From Candidatus Moranbacteria bacterium GW2011_GWE2_35_2- (GTDB taxonomy: Bacteria; Patescibacteriota; Minisyncoccia; Moranbacterales; UBA9337): a DNA stretch of 40,237 bases. The stretch covers positions 1,470-41,706 of the forward strand of contig LBQD01000004.1 in assembly GCA_000990585.1 (NCBI GenBank). Direction: 5' to 3'. Positions 17,551-27,475 of this stretch are shown piece after piece. Numbering within the stretch: position 1 is the first letter of the stretch; each line of letters starts with the position of its first letter. The notes beneath the pieces are model-generated. The model ran no database searches and had not been told where the DNA came from. It was given only the letters and a program-made list of their open reading frames with translations. The position numbers were made by a program, and so were the translations under genes.

Positions 17551-17644
17551 ATTTGTTAAAAATAAAAATCGGCAGCGGTCCAAATAGGACTCTGCCGATT
17601 TGTGGATAAAATTTTGGAGAAATGGTAGAATAAAAAGGTAAAAA

Positions 17645-18127
17645 ATGAATAAAGCAAAAATGAACAAAATAAAACTTTTCATTTCGATTGCCATCCCTCT
17701 TTTTGCCGGATTTTTGGGATCAATTTTCACCAACACTTCTGTTTCAACTTGGTATCAGACGCTATCCGTGCCATCTCTTAATCCTCCCGGTTGGGTTTTT
17801 GGTCCGGTATGGACAGTATTGTATATTTTGATGGGAACAGCGCTGTATCGCGTGTGGAGGAAGAAAGAAATGGGGCTGGATATTTTTTGGGCAGTGTGGT
17901 TTTTTTTCGCGCAACTGTTTTTCAATATTGCATGGTCTCTTTTATTTTTTGGAATGGAAAATCCGATGCTGGCGCTGTGGGGAATTGGAATTTTGTGGAT
18001 TTTCATTTTTTTTAATGTTGTTGCTTTTTTTAAAGTTGACAAAAAATCCGCATGGTTAATGCTCCCATATCTTGCATGGACATCTTTTGCCGCCTATCTA
18101 AATTATGCAATTTTTGTTTTGAATTAA
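17645..18127 (+). CDS. TspO/MBR family protein
   Basis: WYQTLSVPSLNPPGWVFGPVWTVLYILMGTALY...FFNIAWSLLFFGMENP. Confidence 0.93.
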   Translation: MNKAKMNKIKLFISIAIPLFAGFLGSIFTNTSVSTWYQTLSVPSLNPPGWVFGPVWTVLYILMGTALYRVWRKKEMGLDIFWAVWFFFAQLFFNIAWSLLFFGMENPMLALWGIGILWIFIFFNVVAFFKVDKKSAWLMLPYLAWTSFAAYLNYAIFVLN

Positions 18128-18183
18128 AAAATAGGTTTACGTGTCTGAAAAGTATTTGTTCGGTTTTTATTGTGTATATTTTT

Positions 18184-18765
18184 ATGTTTATCCAAAAATG
18201 TGAAGGGAAAACCGATGAAGAGTTGGTGCGGATGGTTCTGGAAGACCATAATTTTTATGCGTGCTTAGTGGCAAGATATGAAGATAAACTGGCGCGGTAT
18301 ATTCGTAGAATTTCCGCTTCTTCCAAAGAAGATGTGGAAGATTTGTTGCAAGAAATTTTTATCGCCGCTTATCGGAATTTGAATGATTTTGATCAAGGTT
18401 TGAAATTTTCTTCTTGGATTTATCGTATTGCTCATAATAAGACCATTAGTAGTTGGAGAAAAACTAAAAGCCGTCCGCAGTTGGTGCATTCGGAAGAAGC
18501 TCAAGAATTGGTAAAAATCGTTTCCAGTGATGAGGACATGGCAAAAGATTTGGAAAAGAAATTTGATGCCAAACAGGTGGAAAAAATTTTATGGAAGATG
18601 AATGAAAAATATCGGGAAGTTTTGGTGCTTAAATTTCTTGAAGATAAAGATTATCAAGAAATTTCTGATATTTTGAAGAAACCGATGGGAACGGTAGGGA
18701 CGTTGATTAGACGTGCTAAAAATCATTTTCGGGGAATAGCCAAGAAGGAAAAAGTGGATTTATAA
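18184..18765 (+). CDS. ECF-type RNA polymerase sigma factor
   Basis: DVEDLLQEIFIAAYRNLNDFDQGLKFSSWIYRIAHNKTISSWRK; region 4 DYQEISDILKKPMGTVGTLIRRAK; start trimmed to 18184. Confidence 0.92.
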   Translation: MFIQKCEGKTDEELVRMVLEDHNFYACLVARYEDKLARYIRRISASSKEDVEDLLQEIFIAAYRNLNDFDQGLKFSSWIYRIAHNKTISSWRKTKSRPQLVHSEEAQELVKIVSSDEDMAKDLEKKFDAKQVEKILWKMNEKYREVLVLKFLEDKDYQEISDILKKPMGTVGTLIRRAKNHFRGIAKKEKVDL

Positions 18766-18788
18766 TTTTTTTTGTTTAAAATAAAGCG

Positions 18789-19553
18789 ATGGAAGAAAAA
18801 ATAAGCGGGAAAATATTGGAAAAAATAAAGCGTGAAAAAATAATACCAGATCCGAAGTGGAAATTTTTAGCAAAAGATTATTTGGTTTGGATCGCTTTTA
18901 TGGTGTCTATTTTTGTCGGTGGAATTGCGATTGGTAGTATGGCTTTTGTTTTGACAAACAGCGATTGGGATATTTATCCTCGTATCGGAGAAGATTTTTC
19001 CCAATATTTGGTAATGAGTCTTCCATTTTTTTGGATAATTGCTTTGATTGGGGTTTCTTTTTTATCGTTTTATAACTATTCCCACACAAAAAAAGGTTAT
19101 CGTACCAATCCTTATATTATTGTAGTATCCAGTATTGCGCTTAGTCTTGCTTTAGGGTTGCTTTTTTATCAAATAGGATTGAGTGAAAAAGTTGAAAGAA
19201 ATCTTTCTCGTTCTATTCCTTATTATCAAAGGAGTGCTGATTATCGTATAAAAATCTGGAATCAACCGGAGCAAGGATTGGTCGCTGGCAGAATTGTCCA
19301 AATTAGAAATAAAGATGATTTCAAGATAGAATGTTTTGATGGAAATATATGGATGATTAAAGGAGAAAATATTTTATGGCGACCGAGAGCTGTTTCTGAA
19401 GAAGGGGCGCAAGTGAAAGTTTTGGGAGAAGCAGAAGATGTAAGGAGATATATTTTTCATGCAAAAGAAGTGCGTCCTTGGATTGGTGAAATGAGAAAAA
19501 ACCCGATTATTAATGAGCGAATGGACAGGGATGAATTTAGGGAAGAGAGGTGA
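18789..19553 (+). CDS. membrane protein, putative anti-sigma partner of the ECF factor
   Basis: Three predicted TM segments and cytoplasmic N-term; 23 nt downstream of sigma factor; function by position only. Confidence 0.45.
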   Translation: MEEKISGKILEKIKREKIIPDPKWKFLAKDYLVWIAFMVSIFVGGIAIGSMAFVLTNSDWDIYPRIGEDFSQYLVMSLPFFWIIALIGVSFLSFYNYSHTKKGYRTNPYIIVVSSIALSLALGLLFYQIGLSEKVERNLSRSIPYYQRSADYRIKIWNQPEQGLVAGRIVQIRNKDDFKIECFDGNIWMIKGENILWRPRAVSEEGAQVKVLGEAEDVRRYIFHAKEVRPWIGEMRKNPIINERMDRDEFREER

Positions 19554-19582
19554 AATAAAAAGAAGGAGCGGACGTAATACAA

Positions 19583-19613
19583 ACTGTGAATGAAAAACGC
19601 GTTTTCATACAGT
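19583..19613. repeat. inverted repeat upstream of 19634 gene
   Basis: ACTGT-GA-ATGAAAA-ACGCG-TTTTCAT-ACAGT. Confidence 0.6.
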
Positions 19614-19633
19614 AATAATTAAAATCATAACTA

Positions 19634-20095
19634 ATGAGTAATAAAAAGCTTATTATCGGAACATCAGTCTTGGTGGCAGTAATTTTGGCAGGAGCCTTTT
19701 CTGTCTCTCAAGCATATCGAGGAGATTATTTGCAAAAGGGACCAAATTATACTCCTGAGAGGCATGAGGCAATGACAAAAGCCTTTGAAAGTAATGACTA
19801 TCAAGCATGGAAGAAATTGATGGAGCAAAATCAATTTAGAGGAAGAGTAATGGATGTGGTTAATGAAGGAAATTTTGCCAGATTTACTCAGATGCATCGT
19901 TTGATGGTAGAAGGTAAATACGAAGAGGCTAATCAAATTCGCGCTGAACTCGGTCTGCGAACTCGAGATGGGCAAGGTGCCGGATACGGACAAGGGATGA
20001 GAGATGGGCGAGGGCAAGGCAGAGGGAATGGATCAGGTTGCGGACAATCATTTACTGATGCTAATAATGACGGCGTATGCGATAGGCTTCAGTAG
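19634..20095 (+). CDS. small secreted protein with Gly/Arg-rich tail and DANNDGVCD motif
   Basis: N-terminal signal; repeated YQAWKKLMEQ / EGKYEEANQIRAELGL; C-term GCGQSFTDANNDGVCDRLQ. Confidence 0.55.
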   Translation: MSNKKLIIGTSVLVAVILAGAFSVSQAYRGDYLQKGPNYTPERHEAMTKAFESNDYQAWKKLMEQNQFRGRVMDVVNEGNFARFTQMHRLMVEGKYEEANQIRAELGLRTRDGQGAGYGQGMRDGRGQGRGNGSGCGQSFTDANNDGVCDRLQ

Positions 20096-20125
20096 ACAAG
20101 AATTTGCAAATGCAAATTAAATTAT

Positions 20126-20155
20126 AAAAAACCCGGGTTAATCCCGGGTTTTTTT
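20126..20155 (+). terminator. intrinsic terminator
   Basis: AAAAAACCCGGG-TTAAT-CCCGGGTTTTTTT. Confidence 0.85.
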
Positions 20156-20158
20156 GTA

Positions 20159-20235
20159 TGGTGGACGATACTGGACTCGAACCAGTGACCTCTGCAATGT
20201 CAATGCAACGCTCTAACCAGCTGAGCTAATCGTCC
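20159..20235 (-). tRNA. tRNA-Val(GAC), CCA encoded
   Basis: GGACGAT...TTGCA-TTGACAT-TGCAG...GGTTCGAGTCC...ATCGTCCACCA on minus strand. Confidence 0.95.
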
Positions 20236-20305
20236 TTTTGATATCGGATAAAACACTAAAATATTTTAGTGTTTTATCCTAGACTAGATGTTTTTCCTTG
20301 TTTTT

Positions 20306-22147
20306 CTATTCTTTTTCCTCCTGATTTTCCTCTTTTATTCCAATTAATTTGTCGTATTCTTCTTTTTCGATTGTTTCTTTTTCAAGCAATTCATTGGCGA
20401 TTTTTTTGAGGACATCTTTTCTTTTGATTAAAATATTCTCTGCTGTTTGGCGGGCGTCTTCAATTAATCTGGAAACTTCTTTGTCGATTTGGTCTGCGGT
20501 TCTTTCTGAATAATCTTTTTCTTCACTCATTTCTCGTCCAAGGAAAATCATCTCTTCTTTTTTTCCAAAGGTACGCGCTCCCAAATCGCTCATTCCAAAT
20601 CGCGTTACCATATTGCGGGCAAGATGAGTGGCTCTTTCCAGGTCGTTAGAAGCCCCGGTAGTAATATCGCCGATGGTAATTTTTTCGCTTACATATCCAC
20701 CCAAAAGCGTCGCCAGTTCATCAATGAAATGCGCACGGCTTTCCAATCTTTTGTCTTCTTGCGGGACTGACATCGTGTATCCTCCGGCTCGTCCACGGGA
20801 AATGATGGAGATTTTTTGTACCGGGTCGGCGTTTTTCAAACTAGAAGCAACCAAGGCGTGTCCAGCTTCATGATAAGCGATAATCTCCTGCTCTTTTTTG
20901 TTGATTGCCCGACTTCTTCTTTCCGGACCAAGCATTACTTTTTCGATTGATTCTCGCAATTCTTGATTGCTAATCATTTTTTTGTTTCGCCTGGTGGTTA
21001 AAATAGCCGCTTCATTGAGAAGATTTGCCAAATCAGCTCCGGAAAAACCGGGAGTTCTTTGGGCGATAATTTTCAAATCGATACTTTCTTCCAGTGGTTT
21101 TCCTTTGCTGTGTATTTTTAAAATAGCTTCTCTTTCTTTGATATCCGGCAAATCCATTGTCACGCGACGGTCAAAGCGTCCAGGGCGAAGCAGAGCAGGG
21201 TCAAGAACATCCGGGCGGTTGGTGGCGGCGATAACGATTACGCTGGTGTTGGTTTCAAACCCGTCCATTTCAACTAATATTTGATTGAGAGTTTGCTCTC
21301 GTTCATCATGACCTCCGCCAAGTCCGGCTCCGCGATGCCGTCCGACAGCATCAATTTCATCAATAAAGACAATAGAAGGCGCATTTTTTTTGGCTTGTTT
21401 GAAAAGATCGCGAACGCGGCTGGCTCCGACTCCGACAAACATTTCCACAAATTCGCTTCCACTGATATTGAAAAATGGAACTTGGGCTTCACCGGCTACG
21501 GCGCGGGACATCAAAGTTTTTCCAGTTCCCGGTGAACCGAGGAGGAGTACTCCTTTGGGAATTTTCGCCCCCATTTCCAGAAATTTTTTCGGGTGCTTGA
21601 GAAATTCAACAATTTCCATCAGTTCTTCTTTTGCTTCCTGCGCTCCGGCGACGTCGGCAAAAGTAATTCGATTTTTTTTGTCTTTCGGATCAATCATTCG
21701 AGCCCGGCTGGTGCCAAAGGAGAGAGCTTGCGAGTTTCCTCTTTGTGCTTGGCGCATCATAAACCAAAGGAAAGCGCCGATGAGAATGAAAGGCAAGAGA
21801 AAAGGAAGAATGGCGGCCGCCCAAGCAGTGGCTCCTGAGTCTGTTTTAACTTCCAGTTTTATCCCTTGAAGTTTTTCCGCGGATACTCCGTAGCTTGCAA
21901 GCGATTGAGTGAGAGAGGAATCCGTTTCTTTGATAGCTTTTTCTTTTGTTTTATCGGAAAGTTCGATTTCAAGATTGTTGTTTTTTATTATAATCGAAGA
22001 AACTTTTTCATCGTTTATTTGCGTTGCTAATTCGCTCAAAGAAATTTCCTTTGGTTTTTGAGCAGGGGAATTAAAAAGGGTTATTATTCCAAATGTTAGA
22101 AAAGTAATTGTCGCTATAATCCAAATGTTCTTAGTTAATTTGTTCAT
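20306..22147 (-). CDS. ftsH: ATP-dependent zinc metalloprotease FtsH
   Basis: GSPGTGKT Walker [29 protein letters not shown] zinc motif. Confidence 0.98.
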   Translation of the reverse strand: MNKLTKNIWIIATITFLTFGIITLFNSPAQKPKEISLSELATQINDEKVSSIIIKNNNLEIELSDKTKEKAIKETDSSLTQSLASYGVSAEKLQGIKLEVKTDSGATAWAAAILPFLLPFILIGAFLWFMMRQAQRGNSQALSFGTSRARMIDPKDKKNRITFADVAGAQEAKEELMEIVEFLKHPKKFLEMGAKIPKGVLLLGSPGTGKTLMSRAVAGEAQVPFFNISGSEFVEMFVGVGASRVRDLFKQAKKNAPSIVFIDEIDAVGRHRGAGLGGGHDEREQTLNQILVEMDGFETNTSVIVIAATNRPDVLDPALLRPGRFDRRVTMDLPDIKEREAILKIHSKGKPLEESIDLKIIAQRTPGFSGADLANLLNEAAILTTRRNKKMISNQELRESIEKVMLGPERRSRAINKKEQEIIAYHEAGHALVASSLKNADPVQKISIISRGRAGGYTMSVPQEDKRLESRAHFIDELATLLGGYVSEKITIGDITTGASNDLERATHLARNMVTRFGMSDLGARTFGKKEEMIFLGREMSEEKDYSERTADQIDKEVSRLIEDARQTAENILIKRKDVLKKIANELLEKETIEKEEYDKLIGIKEENQEEKE

Positions 22148-22168
22148 GTTTTATTTTTTTAATTTAAA

Positions 22169-23152
22169 TTATATTTTTATCAAAGTTAGTTTATCACCTT
22201 TTCTCTGGATTTTCAACCCTCCGAAAGTTGTTTGCTGATTTTTATTTTTCTTACTGTGGATGATTTTGAAAATTTCTTCAATATTTACCAGTTCAACATT
22301 GTTTAATCCAGATAAGGAAGATATGACTTCTCGGAGAGATTGTCTTTGAAGAGAGTGAGGAAGCGAGAGGAAATGAGTTATTTCAAGGGAAATTTTATTG
22401 AAATTTTCGTCGATCATTTGTTTGTTTGCTTTGCGTGCGGAGTTTTGAATATATTCAAAATCATCTGAAACAGTTTCTGCCAATGTAGCGAGGTTTTGTT
22501 TGATTGAGATTTTGAAATTTTTTTCCAAATACGGAATCAGACGGTGGCGAATTTTATTGCGAAAAAAAGCAATATCTGCGTTGGTCTTGTCTGTACGATA
22601 ATAGATTTTTTTTTCTTTCAAATAAGTTTCAATTTCTTTGCGTGATGTGTTGAGTAGGGGGCGGATGAGATTGTTTTTTTTAGCAGAGATAGCAGAAAGC
22701 CCTTGCAATCCGCTGCCGCGCAAAACGCGCATCAGGACGGTTTCTGCCAAATCATCTTGGTTGTGTCCAACAGCGATAAGATTGAAATTTTCTTTTTTAA
22801 GAATTTTTTCAAAAAAAGCATAGCGGATTTGGCGAAGCTTATTTTCCAAATTTTCTCCCTTTTTTAGTTTGGAAATTTTTTTGGCATTAAGGACGCTGAT
22901 GGGGAGGGAATATTTTTTTGCCAGTTGGCGGACATATTTTTCATCTCCGTCACTGTCTTTTTCTCGCAGACCGTAATTAATATGGGCGATATACAATTTT
23001 AAATTGTATTTTGGCGCCAAAAACGCAAGCATATCCAAAAGACAGACACTATCCGGTCCGCCTGATACGGCAATAATAATTTTATCGCCCTTTTTCCAAA
23101 GATGTTTTTGGAAAGCAAAATTTTGAATATTTTTGATTAAATTTTTTTTCAC
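22169..23152 (-). CDS. tilS: tRNA(Ile)-lysidine synthetase
   Basis: VSGGPDSVCLLDML PP-loop, YIAHINYGLR, AVGHNQDDLAETVLMRVLRGSGLQGL. Confidence 0.95.
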   Translation of the reverse strand: MKKNLIKNIQNFAFQKHLWKKGDKIIIAVSGGPDSVCLLDMLAFLAPKYNLKLYIAHINYGLREKDSDGDEKYVRQLAKKYSLPISVLNAKKISKLKKGENLENKLRQIRYAFFEKILKKENFNLIAVGHNQDDLAETVLMRVLRGSGLQGLSAISAKKNNLIRPLLNTSRKEIETYLKEKKIYYRTDKTNADIAFFRNKIRHRLIPYLEKNFKISIKQNLATLAETVSDDFEYIQNSARKANKQMIDENFNKISLEITHFLSLPHSLQRQSLREVISSLSGLNNVELVNIEEIFKIIHSKKNKNQQTTFGGLKIQRKGDKLTLIKI

Positions 23153-23156
23153 AAAA

Positions 23157-23717
23157 TTATTTTTTTATTATTTTTACAAATTTTTCAACCGCTTCGTTTA
23201 ATTTTCCTTGTTCATTTTTGATTTTGTAATCAAAAGCATCTTCATTTTCAAGCCAGCCTTTTGCATATTCCATTCTGGCTCGAATAAATTCTTCACTAGC
23301 ATTATCGCGAGTGCGAATTCTTTTTTCTAAAATATCCAGTGGAGCGGTGATAAGAACGGAGATTGTTTCCGGTAAGAGTTTTTTTATAGTAAGTACTCCT
23401 TTGTAGTCAACCTTCCATAGCACGATCTTACCGCTTTTTTTTACTCTGGCTATCTCTTTTTTAGTTACACCGTAAAATTTTTCGCGATCTGCTTGTGCCC
23501 ATTCCAAAAATTTTCCATTTTTAATGCCATCTTTAAATTCATCAGCGGTGGTAAAATAGTACGTTTTTCCGTTGATTTCTCCTTCTCGCGGTTCTCTGGT
23601 GGTGGTGGTTATGGGTTTTATAAAATCAATCCTATTTTTAATGGAATTTAAAATCGAATCTTCTCCGGCGCCAGAAGGTCCGGAAATGAGAAAAATGTTT
23701 GTTTTATTAGAATGCAT
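23157..23717 (-). CDS. guanylate kinase-like protein with altered Walker A
   Basis: TTTREPREGEINGKTYYF, FYGVTKKEI, RIRTRDNASEEFIRARM; P-loop reads GPSGAGEDS; start trimmed to 23717. Confidence 0.8.
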   Translation of the reverse strand: MHSNKTNIFLISGPSGAGEDSILNSIKNRIDFIKPITTTTREPREGEINGKTYYFTTADEFKDGIKNGKFLEWAQADREKFYGVTKKEIARVKKSGKIVLWKVDYKGVLTIKKLLPETISVLITAPLDILEKRIRTRDNASEEFIRARMEYAKGWLENEDAFDYKIKNEQGKLNEAVEKFVKIIKK

Positions 23718-23762
23718 AAAGTATAATATTAAGTATAATATGTTAATTATAACAAAAAACGT

Positions 23763-24050
23763 ATGCCAGTAAATATGAACTTTGTTTCTGGTCCGGAGTA
23801 TGGGGCGCAAGGAAAAGAAAATAACAGCAATCACCAGAAACTTCAAGAGGAGAGAATGCAAAAAAGAGCGGATGAAATGATTGAGTCGGGACACGAGCTG
23901 GCGGAAGAAATAAGAGAAATAATGAGTGGCAGCGAAAGAGGGTTTGTCGGACTTAACGAAGAAGAGATTAAAAAATTAGCTGAATCCGGATATGACAGGA
24001 AACTCATTGAAATAATATCCGCAAAAATAGGAGACAGAATTACTCAGTAA
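23763..24050 (+). CDS. hypothetical protein (95 aa, charged, soluble)
   Basis: ORF between divergent promoter region and strong terminator. Confidence 0.5.
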   Translation: MPVNMNFVSGPEYGAQGKENNSNHQKLQEERMQKRADEMIESGHELAEEIREIMSGSERGFVGLNEEEIKKLAESGYDRKLIEIISAKIGDRITQ

Positions 24051-24100
24051 AATTTTCAAATAAGCAGAGAAGAATATTTCTTGCAAATATATTTATAGTA

Positions 24101-24128
24101 ATAAAAGCAGGCTTCGGCCTGCTTTTAT
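24101..24128. terminator. bidirectional terminator with TTCG tetraloop
   Basis: ATAAAAGCAGGC-TTCG-GCCTGCTTTTAT. Confidence 0.85.
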
Positions 24129-24142
24129 TGCATTTCTTATTC

Positions 24143-25462
24143 TTATTCAGCGTTTTCTTCTTTTTTTGTTTCTTTCTTGCTTTCACCTTCTTTTCCATCC
24201 ATTAGGATTAATCCCATGCGATGATTTTTCGGTTCAATGGAAAGAATTTTCCAATTGTATCCCTCACCGACTTTAATAGTGTTTTCCATTTTCTTTCCCG
24301 GGTGGGTTTCTTGAAATTCACTAATATGAGCTAGTCCGTGGATATTGGCATCCAAATAAACAAAAGCTCCAAAGTGATTTATTTTATCAACTTTCCCTTT
24401 GTAAATTTCTCCGACTTTGTATTTTCCTGCTGCTTCTTCCCATGGATCTTTTTCCAAGGCGCGAATAGAAAGGGATATTCTGGTATCATCAATTCCGATG
24501 ATTTTAGCTTTAACTTTATCGCCGACTTTGATTACTTCGCGGGGATTATTGATAAGTTGCCATGCCAGTTCGGAAATGTGAACCAATCCTTCCAATTTGT
24601 CGCTGTCTTTTTTGCTGTCAGTCTTGCTTGTAGGAAGGAATTTTATAAAAGCTCCGAAATCAACTACTCCGCTGATTTCACCTTCGACGATATCATCAAT
24701 TTTGAGTTCGGAAATAACCTTTCTTTCTTTTTCGCTCATTGCCGCTTTTTCACTCACAATCAATTTTTCATCTTCGCGATTGGTATCGATTATTTTTACA
24801 GAGAATTCATTTCCTACATAGGCTTTGAGAAGCTCGAGAATACGGTTCTTGTTTCCATCTTCAACGCGCGGATAATGTTCGCTGGAAAGTTGGGAAACAG
24901 GCAGAAATCCCTTGATTCCGTTGAGTTCTACCATAAGACCTCCTTTGTTGGCATCCAAAATTTTAACTGAGAGAACTTCCTGAGTGTCGCGTTTTGATTC
25001 AAGATCATCCCATGATTTTTCATGGGAAGCTTCACGAATGGAAAGTTCAATGAAACCGTCTTCGTTTTCTAAATCGATTATTGTTGCGCTAATTTTATCT
25101 CCGGGCTTGAGTTTCTTAGAAAGCCCCATTCCGTCGCGGGATTCTTTTCCCAGAACGATTCCGGTTCCGATTGCTCCCAAATCTAAAAGAACAAGACTGG
25201 ATGAAGCTTCGATCACATTTCCTTCCAGTGTATCTCCAAGTTCAGGAATTTCAATTGGATTTTCGGAAAGAAGTTTTCCCATAGGAGAAGAATCTTCTTC
25301 TTGTTCGGTCGAAGAAATTTTTTCAGGAACTGATTTTTTTGTTGCTTTCTCTTCTTTTTTGCTTGTTGTTTTTTTCTCTGTTTTGATTGTTTTGGATTTG
25401 ACGGTAGTTTTGATTTTATCCACTTCTTCTGCCAATTTGTCCAGAATATTTTTCTTAGCCAT
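24143..25462 (-). CDS. S1 RNA-binding domain protein (30S ribosomal protein S1-like, four S1 repeats)
   Basis: Repeated S1 signatures: GFLPVSQL, VDFGAFIKF...GLVHISEL, NHFGAFVYLDANIHGLAHISEF. Confidence 0.9.
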   Translation of the reverse strand: MAKKNILDKLAEEVDKIKTTVKSKTIKTEKKTTSKKEEKATKKSVPEKISSTEQEEDSSPMGKLLSENPIEIPELGDTLEGNVIEASSSLVLLDLGAIGTGIVLGKESRDGMGLSKKLKPGDKISATIIDLENEDGFIELSIREASHEKSWDDLESKRDTQEVLSVKILDANKGGLMVELNGIKGFLPVSQLSSEHYPRVEDGNKNRILELLKAYVGNEFSVKIIDTNREDEKLIVSEKAAMSEKERKVISELKIDDIVEGEISGVVDFGAFIKFLPTSKTDSKKDSDKLEGLVHISELAWQLINNPREVIKVGDKVKAKIIGIDDTRISLSIRALEKDPWEEAAGKYKVGEIYKGKVDKINHFGAFVYLDANIHGLAHISEFQETHPGKKMENTIKVGEGYNWKILSIEPKNHRMGLILMDGKEGESKKETKKEENAE

Positions 25463-25707
25463 TTTATTGAATTTTTTGGCAATTGCGCTACTTTGCCGTT
25501 AAATTATTAAAAGCGCATAAAACAAAAAATTCCCGTTCAATATGGGGGAATTATCAAGAAAACCAAAGAGATTAAATCATCTCAATATTCAATTTTCTTA
25601 ATAATTATTCTTGTATAAATCAGTATATATTAAAACAGGTATTTTGTAAAGAGAGAGCAGGAGAGTGGTGTTGCACTGGGCGAGTATGTAGCGTAGGATA
25701 AGTCTAT

Positions 25708-26664
25708 ATGAAGGAAGAAATAATTATAAAAAAAGAACAAGCGGGGAAAAGGATTGACAAGATGCTTGTTGATTTGAATGTTGCGCCGAGTTTTTCTCGG
25801 GCGGATTTTGCGCGCCTTGTGAGTGATGGAAAAATTTTAGTTAATGGAAATAAAGTTAAGCCAAGTTATGTTTTGAAAGATGGAGATAAATTAAGAATTA
25901 ATAATTATGAATTAAAAGTTAATAATAGAAAGGTGCGAGCGAATCTAAATATCAAGGTTGATGTTGTATATGAAGATGAAAATATTATTGCAGTGAATAA
26001 ACCGGCAGGAATGCAAGTGCATCCCGATTTTTATGAAAAAGAAAAAACGTTAGTAAATGGGTTGTTGGCAAAATATCCGGAAATTGAAAATGTCGGCGAT
26101 GGATCAAAAGGGTCCGAGTTGCGCCCTGGAATTGTTCATCGGCTTGATAAGGATACTTCCGGCGTGATGGTTGTGGCGAGAAGTCAAAAAGCTTTTGACG
26201 AGCTTAAAAATAAATTCAAAAATAGGCAAGTACAAAAAACCTATCAAGCGATTGTGTTTGGAAAACTTAAAGAAAAAGATTTTATTATCAGAGCGCCGAT
26301 TGCCAGAGCTTCATCATATAAAAAACAAGTGATTGCAGGAAAGAAAACGAAAACAAAAATCAGGGAAGCTTTGACTGAGTTTAGGGATGTTAGGGGGTTT
26401 GTAAACTTCACACTGGTTGAAGCGCGACCAAAGACCGGAAGGATGCACCAGATTCGAGTCCATCTCTTTCACATCGGGCATCCGATTGTGGGGGATAAAT
26501 TATATCGAAAAAAAGAATTTTTGAGTGAAAAATATCCTCAAACCGATCGCCATCTTCTCCACGCCGAAAAAATTGAATTTGAGTTGTTTGAAAAAAAATA
26601 TAATTTTACTGTCAATTTGCCGGACGATATGAAAAGTTTTATTAATCAAATAGACGGGAAATAA
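25708..26664 (+). CDS. RluA/RluD-family pseudouridine synthase (S4 domain + catalytic domain)
   Basis: S4 domain; VNKPAGMQVHP; PGIVHRLDKDTSGVMVVARS. Confidence 0.95.
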   Translation: MKEEIIIKKEQAGKRIDKMLVDLNVAPSFSRADFARLVSDGKILVNGNKVKPSYVLKDGDKLRINNYELKVNNRKVRANLNIKVDVVYEDENIIAVNKPAGMQVHPDFYEKEKTLVNGLLAKYPEIENVGDGSKGSELRPGIVHRLDKDTSGVMVVARSQKAFDELKNKFKNRQVQKTYQAIVFGKLKEKDFIIRAPIARASSYKKQVIAGKKTKTKIREALTEFRDVRGFVNFTLVEARPKTGRMHQIRVHLFHIGHPIVGDKLYRKKEFLSEKYPQTDRHLLHAEKIEFELFEKKYNFTVNLPDDMKSFINQIDGK

Positions 26665-26815
26665 ATAGACGAGATAGATGGACAAGTATTGACTAAATCC
26701 TGATTTGATTATACGATAGAGTAGCTTTAAATTTAATAATTTTTCCGGATTTAGGACCGAAGAGGTTTTTTTGTTTGGTTTCGGTTTTTAACTTCCAGAC
26801 GTAGAGAATAAAAAT

Positions 26816-27331
26816 ATGCAAAAGAAATTGATCGAATTCAATATGGCACAGAGAGGGAAGACCATTCCTGATTTGCAAACCGGCGATGTGGTTCGTGTTT
26901 ATCGAAAAATTAAAGAAGGGGAAAAAGAGAGAATTCAGGTTTTTGAGGGGATGATTATCGCTATCAAGGGTGGACAAAGTTCTTCACCGGTAATGACAGT
27001 GCGAAAAGTTTCCGTCGGAGTCGGAGTAGAGCTTATCCTTCCAATGTATTCTCCTATGGTTGAAAAAATAGAATTGGTAAAAAGAGCGAAAGTGAGACGA
27101 TCTAAGTTATATTATGTTCGAGAAAAAACCGCTAAATCTTTGCGTTTTAAATATACTGATGTCAAAGATATAAAAACAAGCAAGCAAGAAGAAATGAAAA
27201 ATGAGGTTGTTGAAGAAAAAATAGAAGAGGAAGTAAAGACTGAAGAAATAAAAGAAGTTCCAAAGAAAGAAGATAAAAAAGAAGAAGTTTCTGAAAAGAA
27301 AGAAAAAGAAGATCAGAAAGAAAATAAATAG
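26816..27331 (+). CDS. rplS: 50S ribosomal protein L19 with long Lys/Glu-rich C-terminal extension
   Basis: PDLQTGDVVRVYRKIKEGEKERIQVFEGMIIAIKGG...RRSKLYYVRE; tail EEVKTEEIKEVPKKEDKKEEV. Confidence 0.96.
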   Translation: MQKKLIEFNMAQRGKTIPDLQTGDVVRVYRKIKEGEKERIQVFEGMIIAIKGGQSSSPVMTVRKVSVGVGVELILPMYSPMVEKIELVKRAKVRRSKLYYVREKTAKSLRFKYTDVKDIKTSKQEEMKNEVVEEKIEEEVKTEEIKEVPKKEDKKEEVSEKKEKEDQKENK

Positions 27332-27388
27332 CTCACCAAAGGCTATTAAGTTAGCCTTTTTTGTATAGTGGGTGATGTGTTATACTTA

Positions 27389-27475
27389 GGGCGGATGGCG
27401 GAACTGGTATACGCGCTACCTTGAGGTGGTAGTTCTCGCAAGGGATTGGAGGTTCGAGTCCTCTTTCGCCCACCA
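27389..27475 (+). tRNA. tRNA-Leu(GAG), CCA encoded
   Basis: GGGCGGA/TTCGCCC acceptor, loop TTGAGGT, long variable arm. Confidence 0.93.

Noticed and set aside
17567-17601. AAATCGGCAG...CTGCCGATTT hairpin as a small RNA gene
   Set aside because: Stem is clear but no promoter or T-run of its own; more likely part of intergenic termination/spacer structure.
21390-21869. 159-aa plus-strand ORF within ftsH
   Set aside because: Antisense to the strongly conserved FtsH AAA+ domain; no signature.
24338-24970. 210-aa and 172-aa plus-strand ORFs opposite the S1 gene
   Set aside because: Phe/Ser-rich antisense shadows of the S1-repeat coding frame.
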